A stretch of DNA of 55,728 bases from Porphyra umbilicalis (lineage: Eukaryota > Rhodophyta > Bangiophyceae > Bangiales > Bangiaceae). The position numbers were made by a program, and so were the translations under genes. The DNA lies in contig KV919176.1 in NCBI GenBank assembly GCA_002049455.2, positions 1-55,728 of the forward strand. Reading direction: 5' to 3'. Below the pieces are notes generated by a model that was not told the origin of the DNA, did no database searches, and saw nothing but the letters and a program-made list of their open reading frames with translations. This document shows, one piece after another, positions 1-11,289 of this stretch. Each line of letters starts with the position of its first letter. The stretch's first letter is position 1.

Positions 1-950
1 TTCTTGCACGCCCCGCCCTCGCACGTCGTGCCGGCGACGCAAACCGCGTTGGTGGTGCCCCCGCAGGTGCCGCCCAGCGGCGACTCCTTCACGCACACGC
101 CCCCCTCGCAGGACGCGCCAGCGACGCAAAACGCGTTGGTGACCCCGCCACAGGTGCCGCCCACCGGCGACGCCTTCTTGCACGCCCCGCCCTCGCACGT
201 CGTGCCGGCGACGCAAACCGCGTTGGTGGTGCCCCCGCAGGTGCCGCCCAGCGGCGACTCCTTCACGCACACGCCGCCCTCGCAGGACGCGCCAGCGACG
301 CAAAAGGCGTTGGTGACCCCACCGCAGGTGCCACCCACCGGCGACGCCTTCTTGCACGCCCCGCCCTCGCACGTCTTGCCGGCGACGCAAACCGCGTTGG
401 TGGTGCCCCCGCAGATGCCGCCCAGCGGCGACTCCTTCACGCACACGCCGCCCTTGCAGGACGCGCCAGCGACGCAAAAGGCGCTGGTGACCCCACCGCA
501 GGTGCCGCCCAGCCGCGACGCCTTCTTGCACGCCCCGCCCTCGCACGTCGTGCCGGCGACGCAAAAGGCGTTGGTGGTGCCCCCACACGTGCCGCCCAGC
601 GGCGATTGCGTCTTGCACGTCCCGTGCTCGCACACGTACCCGGTTTGGCAGTGGAACTGCGGGCCGGTGCAGTAGCCGCCGGGGCCGACGAGGTAGTGGA
701 CCTGGACGACCACCGGCGGTCGCGGCGCGACCACCGGCGGCGCTCGCGTCTTGCACGTCCCGTGCTCGCACACGTACGGGGAGCGGCAGCGGAACCAGCC
801 GCCGCAGCGGGCGCCGTGGCCGCCGCCAAAGAAGAAGGTGCGGCCGGTCGTGGCCACCGCGCGCGTGTCGGCGGGGACGGTCGCGCCGGCGGCGACGGTC
901 GTCAGCGCCGCCACCGCGACGGCGGCGGCCAGGGCGCGGGTGGCCATCAT
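1..950 (-). CDS. Cysteine-rich modular secreted protein, left copy (partial at window edge)
   Basis: Reading leftwards from ATG at 950 the frame stays open to the window edge. The product starts with a hydrophobic Ala/Val-rich stretch typical of a signal peptide, then two divergent four-Cys modules, then 29-residue modules with spacing C-x7-C-x5-C-x4-C. Six full modules and most of a seventh are visible before base 1. The first 120 residues are almost identical to the complete copy at 20561-21871, but module order and number differ further in. Substitutions specific to this copy include Lys for Glu in module 2 and Ile for Thr in module 3; no cysteine is lost. Family unknown; an extracellular-matrix or cell-surface role is inferred from the signal peptide and Cys content only. 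The 3' end lies outside the window. Confidence 0.8.
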   Translation of the reverse strand, partial: MMATRALAAAVAVAALTTVAAGATVPADTRAVATTGRTFFFGGGHGARCGGWFRCRSPYVCEHGTCKTRAPPVVAPRPPVVVQVHYLVGPGGYCTGPQFHCQTGYVCEHGTCKTQSPLGGTCGGTTNAFCVAGTTCEGGACKKASRLGGTCGGVTSAFCVAGASCKGGVCVKESPLGGICGGTTNAVCVAGKTCEGGACKKASPVGGTCGGVTNAFCVAGASCEGGVCVKESPLGGTCGGTTNAVCVAGTTCEGGACKKASPVGGTCGGVTNAFCVAGASCEGGVCVKESPLGGTCGGTTNAVCVAGTTCEGGACK

Positions 951-1109
951 GGTGGCGGCTGCGGTGGGGAAAGGAGGAGGGAGAGGAAAGGCAGAAGGCG
1001 CGGGCGGGCAGGGACGCAAGGGGGATGGTGGGCGTGGTCGTCGGCGGGTGTGCTGACGGGTGTGGCTGAGTGAGGAAACTCTGGCCACTCCCCTCACCCC
1101 CAGCCGGCC

Positions 1110-1121
1110 AGGCCTTAAGTA
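1110..1121 (-). promoter_or_regulatory. TATA-like element upstream of left Cys-rich gene
   Basis: On the minus strand this reads ACTTAAGG, about 165 bases upstream of the ATG at 950. The equivalent site in the right arm (20389-20398) reads CTACATAAGG, so the two copies differ in the core. The position suits a core promoter, but this is inference. Confidence 0.3.
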
Positions 1122-1373
1122 GGCCCCCGCCGTCGCGGCCGCGGCCACCAACGCTGCCGCCGCCGCCGCCGCTGCCCGCCGCCAGCCGCCGCCGAGGGCG
1201 GCCACGGGCGCCACCCCCCCCCGGTGGGTCGCCCCCCCCCCCCCTCCCGTGGCAGTGTCAGAGCAAGCATGCGGCGGGGACCCGCTCCTCCCCCCCCCGC
1301 CCCCCCCCCCCCGCTCCACTGCCGCCGCCACCCGCCCCCCCCCCCCCCCCCCCACCCGCCAGCAGCTGCCGAC

Positions 1374-1576
1374 CAGCCCCGCCGCATCGCCCACCCTCAG
1401 CCCAGCCGCATCGCCCACCCTCAGCCCCGCCGCATCGCCCACCCTCAGCCCAGCCGCATCGCCCACCCTCAGCCCCGCCGCATCGCCCACCCTCAGCCCC
1501 GCCGCATCGCCCACCCTCAGCCCCGCCGCATCGCCCACCCTCAGCCCCGCCGCATCGCCCACCCTCAGCCCCCCCG
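1374..1576. repeat. 24-bp tandem array (left arm)
   Basis: About eight head-to-tail copies of a 24-bp unit (consensus CCCCGCCGCATCGCCCACCCTCAG in two halves CCCCGCCGCATC and GCCCACCCTCAG). Only a C/A change separates the copies. The mirror array is at 19940-20139. It lies about 400 bp upstream of the Cys-rich gene start and is embedded in long C runs. A 24-bp unit keeps all three frames open, which explains long spurious ORFs here. Confidence 0.9.
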
Positions 1577-2322
1577 CCTGCAGGGCGGGAGTGCGGCGAT
1601 CTCCCGGCGGCGGCCGGCGGCGGGCGAGGGGCGGCGGCGGCCGCGGGGCGGCGGCGGCCGCCGGCGCAGACGAGCCGGCGGGGGGGGGGCGGGCGGAGGC
1701 GTCAATGGGGGTCCCCCCACCTCACCCCACCTCCCCCCCGCCCAAACTCCCTACCGCCTGCTTCCCGCCCGTCGCGTCCACCCCCCCCCCCTCCCCCGCC
1801 CCGCCAGCAGCGCGGCAGCGCGGCGACCGCCCGGCGGCGGCGGCGAGCGGCGCGCGCAGGGCGGTGGCCACCGCGGGCGCAAACCCGCCGGCGGGGGGGA
1901 GGCGGGCGTGTAAATGGGAGTCCCGCCCTCAACCGGGGGTGGTGGAAATGGAAAAGACCCCCGCGACCCCGCGAGACTCTCCTGAGACGAGCCACATGTT
2001 TCTTTTCCGGCGGGGATGAGATTTATCCTTCATCACAGGCCAGCTGCTAAGAATTGGAGTGAGACGGATACCTGGCCAGGCTTTTCAGACAAGAATATGA
2101 ATCCGTGCCTCGTCTGAGCGGGACACTTTTGTGGTCACGGCCGTGTACCCGTGGCACATTCGTGTCCAAACACTGAAAGGATTGGCTGCCGGACGTCCTC
2201 AAAAAGCGATGCTGGAGTCTATTCTACTGGCCGCCTCAATTGAGCCGATTCCCCTCATTTCAGGCTGTTTTTGATGCTTCTCTGTGACAATGTTCCCGGC
2301 CTCGGCTGCTCTTTCTGAGAAT

Positions 2323-2484
2323 AGATCTTGACTCGGTGCAGTCCTCTCACCTATGGGCCAACTCGGCGGCTGCGTATGATGAAAACTCGGAGGGTGTGCC
2401 CCAGACACCACAAAAAAGCCGCGTTTCCAGGCCATATGAGAGGCAGCCTCATTTGAGCATTTTCTGAGCCTCATCTGAGCCTCG
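2323..2484. repeat. About 160-bp segment found at a different place in each arm
   Basis: Inside the left arm this block lies between sequence matching 19200 and sequence matching 19185, where the right arm has nothing. A closely similar block, in the expected inverted orientation, is instead at the far edge of the right arm (18321-18481). It behaves like a mobile or rearranged short segment. No terminal repeats or target duplication are obvious. Confidence 0.7.
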
Positions 2485-3255
2485 GGAGCAGTAGAATGGA
2501 CACTAGACTATTCCAGGCACGTGCGTGCAATACCCTGGCCTTCAGGGCGGTGGCGCGCTCGGCGACGCATCGACACCGGGCACGCCGGCCGGCTCCATAG
2601 CCGCGAGCGCGCACGGGGGCACGTACAGCCACGCTGCCGTGGCGGGGAGAATGTGGGGCGGGGAAAGGGGTGCCGCCGCCGCCACCGCAGCGGCGGCGGC
2701 CCGCCGGCGTCGCGCGACGCCCACAGGAGGGGCTGTCACTCCGCCGCGCAGCGCACCTGCGCACGGCGGGCAGGGCGGCGGACACGGCGCACGGGCGGGC
2801 GGGTGGGACTGATCGCCGCGCGATGGGGCGCCTCCAACCGCGCCGCTAGGCGGCGTCAGCAACCGCCGACGCGCCGCCGCAACAGAAGACGGCGCGCAAG
2901 CACGATCACCCGCGGGTCATCGTGGGCGCGTCGAACCCCGGAAGTCGCTGCGCGCGGTCGCCGCGCGCAACTCGGGGCGGTGGGGGGGGGCAGAGGGGCA
3001 GACGCCGTCCGGGCCCTGTGACCCTTGTGGCAGGAGAGTCCTTCTCAGCCACGTAACTCTATTCGCTTTTTAGCGTCATCGCGACCCTTCCAACGCTGAC
3101 ACGCCCTCAGATCCCTGAGGACACGAATGCAGACTGCCACCTCTGAAACGGAGATCAAGTCCCGATATCTAAGTATATGTGTGCATCGCTACACTTTGAG
3201 AGCACCCTGTCCTAAAGGCCAGGGAATAGCTGCATCAATACATCAGGGATTGGAT

Positions 3256-3429
3256 ATTGCTTTCTTCCCAATTTTGGCCGATGCGGTCGAAGTCAAGACA
3301 GGCTCTCGGTCAACTGCCCATTGGTCGAACGACTTTATCCGGCTGAACGGATGGCTGGGAAACTGCTTCGCACAGGTGATCTCCCCTCTTGACATCGACG
3401 GCATCGGCCAAAATTGGGAAGAGAGCAAT
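3256..3429. repeat. 43-bp inverted repeat with 88-bp spacer
   Basis: Positions 3256-3298 and 3387-3429 are reverse complements at 40 of 43 positions, with mismatches at arm positions 7, 30 and 36. The pair lies 30 bp beyond the left-arm breakpoint. Both strands therefore read a similar peptide (core IAxFPILADAVxVK). It could be the ends of a small MITE or a long hairpin. Confidence 0.8.
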
Positions 3430-4430
3430 GGCTATGGTGCCTGTCCCAAAAATGAGACATGCGCGTTTTCTGAAGGACTGACACATCAATGCACGGGGGC
3501 AGGCGGCGAGGGGTACGACAAAATTCTCGACTGGCCTCCGTGGAAAGAGCCCCTCCCAGCGCAGGCTTGGCTGACAACTTAGCAACACCCGCCTGTAGGC
3601 CCTGTTCTGCGGACCTCCGAGATAGCCCCGATCTTGGAGCCAGTCTTTTTCAGGTTCTTGGGGTTAAAAGTTTGCAACGCCTAAGTTCATGTGCTAACTG
3701 GAGCTTCGATGAGGGGCGTCCCGAATCGTGCTTTCCTCACAGGGGGCTACATGGGAGTATTATTCACGTTTTAATTTGTTTAGCGCATCTCTCTTTTCTG
3801 ATGGCACCCTTTGGACGCGTTACGGCAGGTTGTTTTTTTCTCCCTCCCAGGAGATCCGTTCAGGGTGATCGGATGTTTTCTGAGCTCCGATTTCGGCACA
3901 ACGGGCGGCACTCGTGTGGCAAAGTGATTGCACTCGGCCCAATCACGAGGAAATATGCGGATTACGGCGCGTGTGGTGGTCCTTTGCTGGAAGAGCGCGC
4001 AGACAGAGGTTCATCTTCACACCCAGTCTGATAAAAGATTGGTTTTTTACCACTCCGCTCCTAGTTTATTTTTGCGGAGGAGCCTCAGCTGCTCCAGACG
4101 GTGGTGCCACATATTCGCCTATGTGCAACATCGGCCCGATTGAGCCTGCAGCCAAAAAACCCATAGAAGTTCCCATCGCATGGCTAGCTTCTTCTAAACT
4201 CATTCGGTCGCACGTGGATGCTTCCATGCCAGATCCAGCGGTCAACCAGGTGACTTCTCGTTCGTGGCGCTCACCTCATATTGTGTGGTGTGCTGAGTTT
4301 CCGAGCTGAGTCCCAACCGCCCGACACCGGTCCTCTGTGGTCGGCTGAGAGAGGGGCCGTGGAGTGGTGGGCGGCCCTCCAGCGCATTGTCGTCGGGGGG
4401 GCCTCCGGGAACTAGCGTTTACACATGGGT
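3430..4430. other. No recognisable gene
   Basis: Mixed-composition DNA with short, overlapping ORFs on both strands and no domain signature, splice-site series or repeat that I can support. Confidence 0.4.
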
Positions 4431-5060
4431 GTCACCAGGACTGCGCGCGGAACGGACGTGTTCGCACTCACCAAGGCAACGTGCTCGGAGACGCCGTCGC
4501 GTCTGTATTCTTGCGCGGCGAGGTGGTCGCGTTTGTGTTCGTGCTCGCGGTTTCGGTCGCGTCTGTTTTAGGGCGCGGCGACGTCGTGGCGGTTGTGGTC
4601 GTGCTCGGCTGGGCGACGCGACTTCGATTCCGGTCGTGCGCGGCGACGCACTTGCAGTTGTGGTCGTGCTCAGCGTCTCGGTCGCGCCTGTATTTGTCCT
4701 CGGCTGGGTGACGCGGTTGTGCTGCTTGTCGTGGTTGGCGACACGGTCGCGCCTGTGGTCGTGCTCGGAAGGGCGACGTGGTCGCTCCTGCGGTCGTGGT
4801 TGCGCTCTTCGACGCGGTTGTGCTTGTGGTTGTGGTCGTGCTCCGCCACTCCGCTGAGCTTCTCGTCGTGCTCGGTGACGCGGTCGCGCTTATTGTCGTG
4901 CGCGACGACGGGGTCGCGCTTGTGATCGTGCTCGGCGGCGACGCGGTCGTGGGTCTGACTGTGATCGGCTGCCACGCGTTTGTGTTTGTGGGCTTTCTCG
5001 ATGGCCTCGCGGTTGTGCTTGTGGTCGTGCTTGGCGGCGACGTGGTCGTGCTCGGGCGCG
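4430..5060. repeat. Degenerate tandem repeat rich in GTCGTGCTCGGCGACGCGGTC-like units
   Basis: Many diverged units of roughly 45-50 bp built on GTCGTGCTCGG and GACGCGGTCGCG. Plus-strand translation gives repeated Val/Leu/Ala-rich peptide; minus-strand translation gives His/Asp/Lys/Arg-rich peptide. The block ends just before the pseudogene start at 5142. A weaker, similar block lies at 11290-11660. Confidence 0.6.
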
Positions 5061-5141
5061 GCCTGTCGCAGGCGCAGCAGTGGCGTCTGTGCCCGCTCTT
5101 CGTCCGCGACAGAGCCGGCCTTGTCTACTTCGAGCCCTGCT

Positions 5142-6626
5142 ATGACTCGGTGCCTCCTGTGTGGCTTCCACTCGAAGGACAGGACCGGACACGGCCAGGT
5201 CTCGTGCGAGCTTTGCGAGCTGCCGTGTCGTCCCACGCTGCCCTTGGGCAACCCGATCGAGCGCCACACTACGCAATGCACCGACTTGTCCTGCGCGTGC
5301 GAAAATACGTACCCGTCGTGTGACATCGTTGGTAACACCAACAGGACACTGGCAGTGAACGGCACGCACTACCGATGCGGTGCCGGCGGCAAAAATCTTG
5401 CGCAAGGATTCCGCGCCTCCGTTGTGCGGCGCGGACTATGTCTGTGGTCTCATCCACGACCCCCAGACGGAGGGCTTCCGCATCGCTGCTATGGCACACT
5501 ACAAGAGGAAGCTGGACGACTCCACTGGTTGGCAGGTGCGGCAAGTGAGCTGGTCGGCAATACGGCGAAGTCGGGCCCGAATCCCCCCGCAAGCTTGACC
5601 CGAATGGAAGAGATTAGCGTCAAAGCAGCCACGTTGGACCCCTCCAATCGAGCACACTTTGAAGAGTCGTCTCGGCTCCTGCAGGACCCCGCCGTCTCTG
5701 CGGTCGACGCAGCTTCGGGTGCTTGCGGCGTGTTGGCTGCGCCGCCGCAGCTCAACGGCGCACCCGCGGCCACAGCCTTCGGAGCTTTTTTCGGCGCATC
5801 TTCCGTGCAGGGCGTGGCGGCCGCCGTGCGAGCAGCGGGTGCCGCGCCGTCCGCTGACGTCACCGCTGCCACAGAAGATGGAGGGCGGGCTGCGCCGCCG
5901 CTGACGCCCCGTTCACGTGGAGGCCGGTCGTCACGGGGGAGCTCCATCGTGAACGCGCAGACGCTTGTCGACGCGAACAACCTGTCGATGGCGCAAGCCG
6001 GCGTTGACACTGCTTGCCGACTTTCTCTGACCGGGTCCGTATCAGCGAGGGCCGGGTCGAGATCAGAAAGCGCGTCCGCCGGTGCGAGTAGCGGGACGCG
6101 TTCCAACCAGGACCCCGCGAGGCCATTTATTTGGCCGGCAGGGGAGCGCCAGCGATTTGATGAGTCGCTGGGTGCAATTGAGATGCCATCGCTGAGTGCC
6201 ATGACGTCCGAGGAGCTCGGTGCAGCTGCGCACAGGGACTCCCTCGGCGAGGGGATGCCGTCTTAGCTGCCGGAGCTGAAGGCTGACTTCATTGACGGCG
6301 CCCGGAGCAACATGCTCCTGGGCGTGATGCTGACGTGCGGCGTCGTCACGCCGGCGCGCTTCGCGGCGCAGTTGTTCTCGTCGAGACTGCAGAAGCCGCA
6401 TACAAACTTGCTTATGATGCTGGCGGTCTGGATGGTCAAGATCCATAAGGACGCGGTTGCATCTTCGGCGGAGGAGGCGCGTGGTCGAAAGCGGTCGCGA
6501 TCTGGAGACGTATTGGTTGCGAGCTGGAGTGGGACTGGGACTGGGGATGAGAGCCCTGATGGAGATGGACCGTTTGATGTCGACGAACTTCCCGCGCACG
6601 CGTCAGGGGGCGGGACGACCGGTTAG
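5142..6626 (+). pseudogene. Broken paralogue of the zinc-binding protein at 44074-45822
   Basis: ATG at 5142 opens with MTRCLLCGF, matching MTGKCLLCGF of the intact copy. The following Cys pattern (C-x2-C, then SC, PC, QC, SC and further Cys) aligns with it over about 50 residues. At about 5390 the homologous reading moves +1 (AADYVC-type segment to about 5560), then returns by -1 to the first frame, where an NRAHFE segment aligns with NRSHFE of the intact copy. Positions 6264-6266 are an in-frame TAG in the middle of the conserved C-terminal domain; homology resumes at once (LLGVMLTCGVV against LIGMNITCGVV). The frame then stays open to 6626. Two frame changes plus a stop make a pseudogene the simplest reading. 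Function of the family is unknown. Confidence 0.75.
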
Positions 6627-6799
6627 GAATCAACAGCCTTGTGTTTCCGCTTACTTCCACCGTAGGGCAGTCAGTACACAGTCGGCCAGGTGGCTGCAGG
6701 TGCGCGTCGAGCGTGTCCGCCTGCTGCCCCACCAGTCATTCTATTTGCCGCCGACAGCCGGTGCCGTCACTCATGTGCCTCGCTTGGCGGCAGCCATTG

Positions 6800-7420
6800 G
6801 TGGACAGAGACGTCACGACCGCCGACGCGTGGGCCTCCTCCGAGACGTCGGCGGCGGGCATCCCGTTCTAGGGCGGACGCGGCGGCGACGGGCGTCGCGG
6901 CGCCGCCTACGATGCGGGCGAGATTTCCCTGTCCAATGCCTCGGGGGTGGACTCCGCAGGCAGCGGAAGGACGCGGGGGCAGCCAGAAGCGCCTTTGCTG
7001 CCAGAGGATGGCAGGGACGTCTACGCCGTCAAGGAGTCGGCATGCGCCGAGGCATCGGTTTCGAGCAGCCCGTGGCAAGGCGGACGCGGTGGCGCCGGAC
7101 TTCGCGGCGCCGCCGACGACTCCGGGGGGATGCCCCCGGCCAGCAGCACGCGGGGGGGAGCTGCAGCCGACACGAGGAAATGGAGGCGGCCGCGACCACG
7201 TCGGCATATAGTCGCGGGCAGGGGCGCTGCTGCTGCCGAAGCGTTGGCAACGGACAAGTCGTCGGCGGCGGTCATCCCGCTGCAGGGTGGCACGCGGCGG
7301 CAACGGCCGTCCAAGAGCCGCTGATGACTCCGAGGGGGATGCACCAGCCGGTGACGGGAGGGATTGCAGGCGGCAGCGGCCACCATCCGGGCTGCTGCCC
7401 GGCGGCTTTAAGCCGGACGC
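6800..7420. repeat. 207-bp degenerate tandem repeat, three units
   Basis: The marker GGCGGACGCGG-type segment recurs at 6872, 7079 and 7286, exactly 207 bp (69 codons) apart. In one plus frame the units read similar Ala/Ser/Gly-rich peptides, but that frame has stops at 6869-6871 and 7322-7324. The minus strand is open for 290 codons across the array (7639-6767) without a recognisable domain. I treat it as a repeat rather than a gene. Confidence 0.65.
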
Positions 7421-7429
7421 CGCTGGTGT

Positions 7430-10350
7430 CGAACGCTGCCGCTGCTGCGGCGGCAGTCGTGGCGTACTCTGGCTTTCGCCGACTCTGCAGGCATCGGCAA
7501 CAGAGATGGCCACCATCGATGGAAAACAATGACAAAGACGCGGTGTCTCGTGGTGATTGGGATTTGAACAAGTGCGACACCACTTGGTCACACGTGTGGC
7601 CCATTGCAAGACACCTGCCGGTTCATAACCCAGCTTCATCGTGAAAGCGGGAGCACAAGTTCGAGTCGTGAGATTGCTTCGAGCAATTTTCAGTTTATAT
7701 TTCCGTCACGCCGCACACGGCACGTGCAGGCCCTGAAGTTTGCCAAACACCGAACGTCATGAAAGGCATTCACAATTCTTCACGGTTCGCACAGCTTTCA
7801 GAAGCACGATGGCTCCATGTGATTTGCGTGGCAAAAAACGTCAGGTGCCAGTAGCATGTATTAGTCACGGGTCATTCGACACCGGTATTCCAAAGTGTCT
7901 TTCACGGAAGGTTTTCATCGCGCGTCTGATTTTCTCCTGCACTCTGTCGGATTCGAACGGGTGGATAGAGGGCGCCTCGGTTTCTGTTTGCGGGTGGGCG
8001 ACCCAGTTTAGTTGTCTTTTGCCTCGTTGAGACGGTCACGGCGTGGGTAGTGAACGCTGTCTGCACCGCGCTATGTGGTGGTTCGGGGCGTCTTCAAAGT
8101 ATATATATCTGCTCCGCTGGGACGGCTTGGAAGTGCACGCCTGTTCAAGAAAGGCTGCGGAGCGCAATGAACGGTACAGAAGAACGTAGCGTACCAGAAC
8201 AGAAGTTTGTGCAAGAGAAGAGCTAAGAGAAAGGAAAAAACACCGAGAGACGTACAGCACAACAGTGGACGCTCTTCCCACATTGCGGTTCCAACGGAGA
8301 TCGTGCGCTCCACGTCACCCGCAGGAGCGCTGCTGCCCACGCCACCGCCGCTGTCGCCCGTGCCCGCACTGCCATTTCCGGCTGGGCGGCGGATTTCCGA
8401 CCTGCTCCGTCACCGAACGGCGCCCCCCAAAAGCCGAGCGTCCCTTTCGCTCTGAACCCAGACGAGGGCATTCGGGCGCATGTAGCAACTGCATGAGTCA
8501 AACAGCCGGTATCGTGGCGACCGTGTACCCTCCCGGAGGGCCGAAGATAACCTTCGGCAGCCCTAACTGCGCACTGCGGCAGCGTCATGAGCGGAAATTG
8601 ATGACGCGGGCCACCAGCGTCTGCGGCAGACCTGGCACGCTAAATACAGGGTAAAGAGGCGGCCAAACGTTCGCCAATCTTCCACCCCTCCCGCTGGATA
8701 AGAGCATGCGGCTGGCGTCTTAACATTCGAGCGTTGTCGTCGCCATTCAGTGTGTGGCCCAGGCGGGCCTTCCGCATGCTCCATCACCGCCACGCACACC
8801 GTACCAGCGCACTGCTCGTGCTCTCTCACTCTACTTTACAGCGCCGAATGACACAGAGAACATCGGTGGCGGCCTGGAATCTGGCGTGGCGGACAGATAG
8901 CTGCCGCTGCCGGCCGCCCGTGGTCGCCGCGGCTCCGGCGAGACGGGTCGCTGTGTCTCCACCAAGGTGGAGCCGACGGCATGCTGAAGGGCCGCAATGG
9001 CCAATGTGCGGCTGCAGCTGCGGATGAAACGGCTCGGCAGCGCCAGAATTTGCCGCTGTCGCCACCGCCGGCATGAAAGCATCGCCCGCATCGTCGCCTT
9101 CGCACGGGGCCGCCCAGATTCGGCGATTGCCTTCGCGTCAGCGCGAAAACGACATCCGCTGCCGCAGCAGCTATGCCTTTAATGGTCTCGCGTGCTGTAT
9201 TTCCGTAGCAGACGGGCTGGATGAAGCGTCTCCAGCCGTTGACAATCCGTATCCGACTGTCCCCACATCCAGAAAAACGCACGCGGTCCCGTGGTGGCGG
9301 CGGTGGAGGTCTCCGCTGTTGCGTTGGTGGCCGCCACATGACTACACAGGAGCTTTGCAGCCCTCAATGCGTGCGCATGGGGTGATTTTCTGGGCGCAAG
9401 TGCTTCCGACGCCAGCCAGGACGGTGGTATGACGAAAAGGACCTGTTGAAAGTCTTCAAGGTCACCATCCACAATTGCCGGTGCCCTGGGCTCCAAATTC
9501 CTTTTATTCCATACTTGCTGCAGCCATCGGCTGCCTGAAAGCTGCATCCGTGACGTACTGTTTGCCACTTAAATCGCATCTATGACGTCATTGTTTAGAT
9601 CGGTGTGCGTCGGGTCCTTCCATGGCAAGCACTCACCGATCGTTGACTTTCAAGAAATAAAACACATCTCAGTCCCCGGCAGGAGTCGTGAGCACAATGC
9701 CCAAAGCGAGCTTTGCCTGCTCAATGCTTAATTATGCAGTTACGCGGTGTAGCGCACTGTTGCGGTCGAGCCGGAGCATGCAGCACGGCCTCAGGGCTGT
9801 GCGTAGGTTCGTCACGTGACAATTTCGTCTCAGCCACTGTCACGCAAGTGGCAGTTTGTTGCGTGGCCGGCAGTGTTGTGCTATCCGGCAATGTTTCTCT
9901 CCGTGCGCATCCTGCCGCCGCCATAAGTCGTCAGATGCGATGCCATCGAAGGCTCCTCTGGAGTGCCGCCGCGCAGCTTCATTGCTGTCTAAAAAGGTTC
10001 ACGTGTCTCCCTCTCATCGGAGTGATCCAGGGTCTAGCAGCACTGAAGTGCCTACCTCATAGACCGCGCCGCAGAGAGCTTTAGCCTCTCTAAGCCCCGC
10101 GCAGATTTTCCAAGCATCTTCGGCCTGCCAAGTCCGAGCGAAATGTTTCTCTTCTTCATCAGATGTTCTCTGTCTCGTCCTAGGAAGGCAAATATTTGCG
10201 CTTCTGGCGACTTCATTGCCGCACAGTCCGTTTTTGCAGCCGTCTGTCGCGACCTATCGGTTTGGGACCCTCATCTGCTGAAAAAGAGCGCGTTCGGCCT
10301 CAGTCGAATCCAAGCAGGTCGACTGCGTCGATCAACCCTGTCCAAAAAAA
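7430..10350. other. No recognisable gene
   Basis: Moderately GC-rich DNA with many short ORFs in all frames. I see no conserved motif, no tRNA-like cloverleaf and no tandem repeat worth naming. Confidence 0.35.
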
Positions 10351-10353
10351 GGC

Positions 10354-10758
10354 CTACAACATGTGTGATGAAGTAGACCTCGTTATTGGAAGATTCGTGC
10401 GTCCCGAGGCAATCCCTTCAGCTTGGGCCTCACCGTCCTCGGCAGCTGCGACAGCAGCGCCGTCACCGTCCTGTACCTCGATCCACGCATCCTGCAACGT
10501 CCCTCTTCCGCCTTGGATGCCAGTTGTCGAGTCGTAGGCGGCAACGTTGCCTCTTTGCTCTGTCATATCGGCGTGCGTTGCCGCGGTTATCACTTGTCCT
10601 TGTTTTCGTTCATTGAGCCCCGTTGTCGATGGCCGCGAGTGTGGTCGCACACAAGCCGCGTTGAAGCTCGGTTCGTTGCTGCTGCCGTCTCTGCCGCCAT
10701 CGTCTTCTCCATCATTTGTGTCTCTATGCGACTGCGGCGAGTCATAGTGTGTAGGCAT
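10354..10758 (-). CDS. Unrecognised 134-aa ORF, hydrophilic
   Basis: ATG at 10758, stop at 10354. The product is polar and mildly acidic (runs of Asp/Glu/Gly near the N-terminus, Ala/Glu-rich later) and has no Cys-rich or membrane segment. The opposite strand is also open for 145 codons, so chance is a real possibility. No family recognised; no neighbour supports it. Confidence 0.2.
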   Translation of the reverse strand: MPTHYDSPQSHRDTNDGEDDGGRDGSSNEPSFNAACVRPHSRPSTTGLNERKQGQVITAATHADMTEQRGNVAAYDSTTGIQGGRGTLQDAWIEVQDGDGAAVAAAEDGEAQAEGIASGRTNLPITRSTSSHML

Positions 10759-11289
10759 GCTCCTGTTTTGCTATTGTCTAGTGAATGGCTTTCCGACCCC
10801 CACCTGTATTCTGGATGTCTGGCTCCCAGTCGGGATGTTTCCGTGCTTCATGCAGAATGACTGTTGACACTGCTTGCACGTAGTTACCCATCTACCTTCT
10901 TTCTTTGGAATTCTTCGTTGTCGCGTCTCGTGTATCCATATCTCAACGGGGCCGGCGCGAGCTGACCTGTAGCGTCTCGCGCCGGGTGGCGGCTACTACG
11001 TGAAGTAGGCACTGCACAGTCAGCACATCACCCTGTCCTTGACAATGCGGATTCTGCCCGTCTCTTCGCCGTATAGATGCCGACCACACCAGAAAATTAA
11101 CAGACGACAAGTCGCTTCCGTGTCGTTCTGTTTTCTTTGCTCTTTTCCCTTCTTCGATCCCATGACAGTCGTTCCAAGTGGGGCTGTGGATGTGTGCTGT
11201 ATATTCACTCGAAAACCAACGTGCGCTTGGCATACGTAAGCGCGGTTGCATATCCAGTGCTCTAGGGATGCTCATTTGTGCTCTTTCTC

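Larger units (their letters stand above)
1..3226. repeat. Left arm of large inverted duplication
   Basis: This stretch is repeated in reverse complement at about 18483-21510, so left position x pairs roughly with 21511-x apart from indels. It carries the Cys-rich gene, its upstream region, a 24-bp tandem array and about 1.2 kb of apparently non-coding DNA. Similarity stops on the left arm after the CCAGGGA at about 3226. Identity is uneven: 2041-2320 matches the other arm with one difference that I can find, whereas 2520-3226 is only about 90 percent alike. Confidence 0.9.

Noticed and set aside
1070..2050. Proline/serine-rich ORFs across the 24-bp array in both arms
   Set aside because: All three frames are open because the period is a multiple of three and composition is nearly pure C/G; no start or domain.
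7540..7630. tRNA-like T-loop (GTTCAAATCCC on the minus strand)
   Set aside because: The flanking bases do not form a T-arm stem or an acceptor stem.
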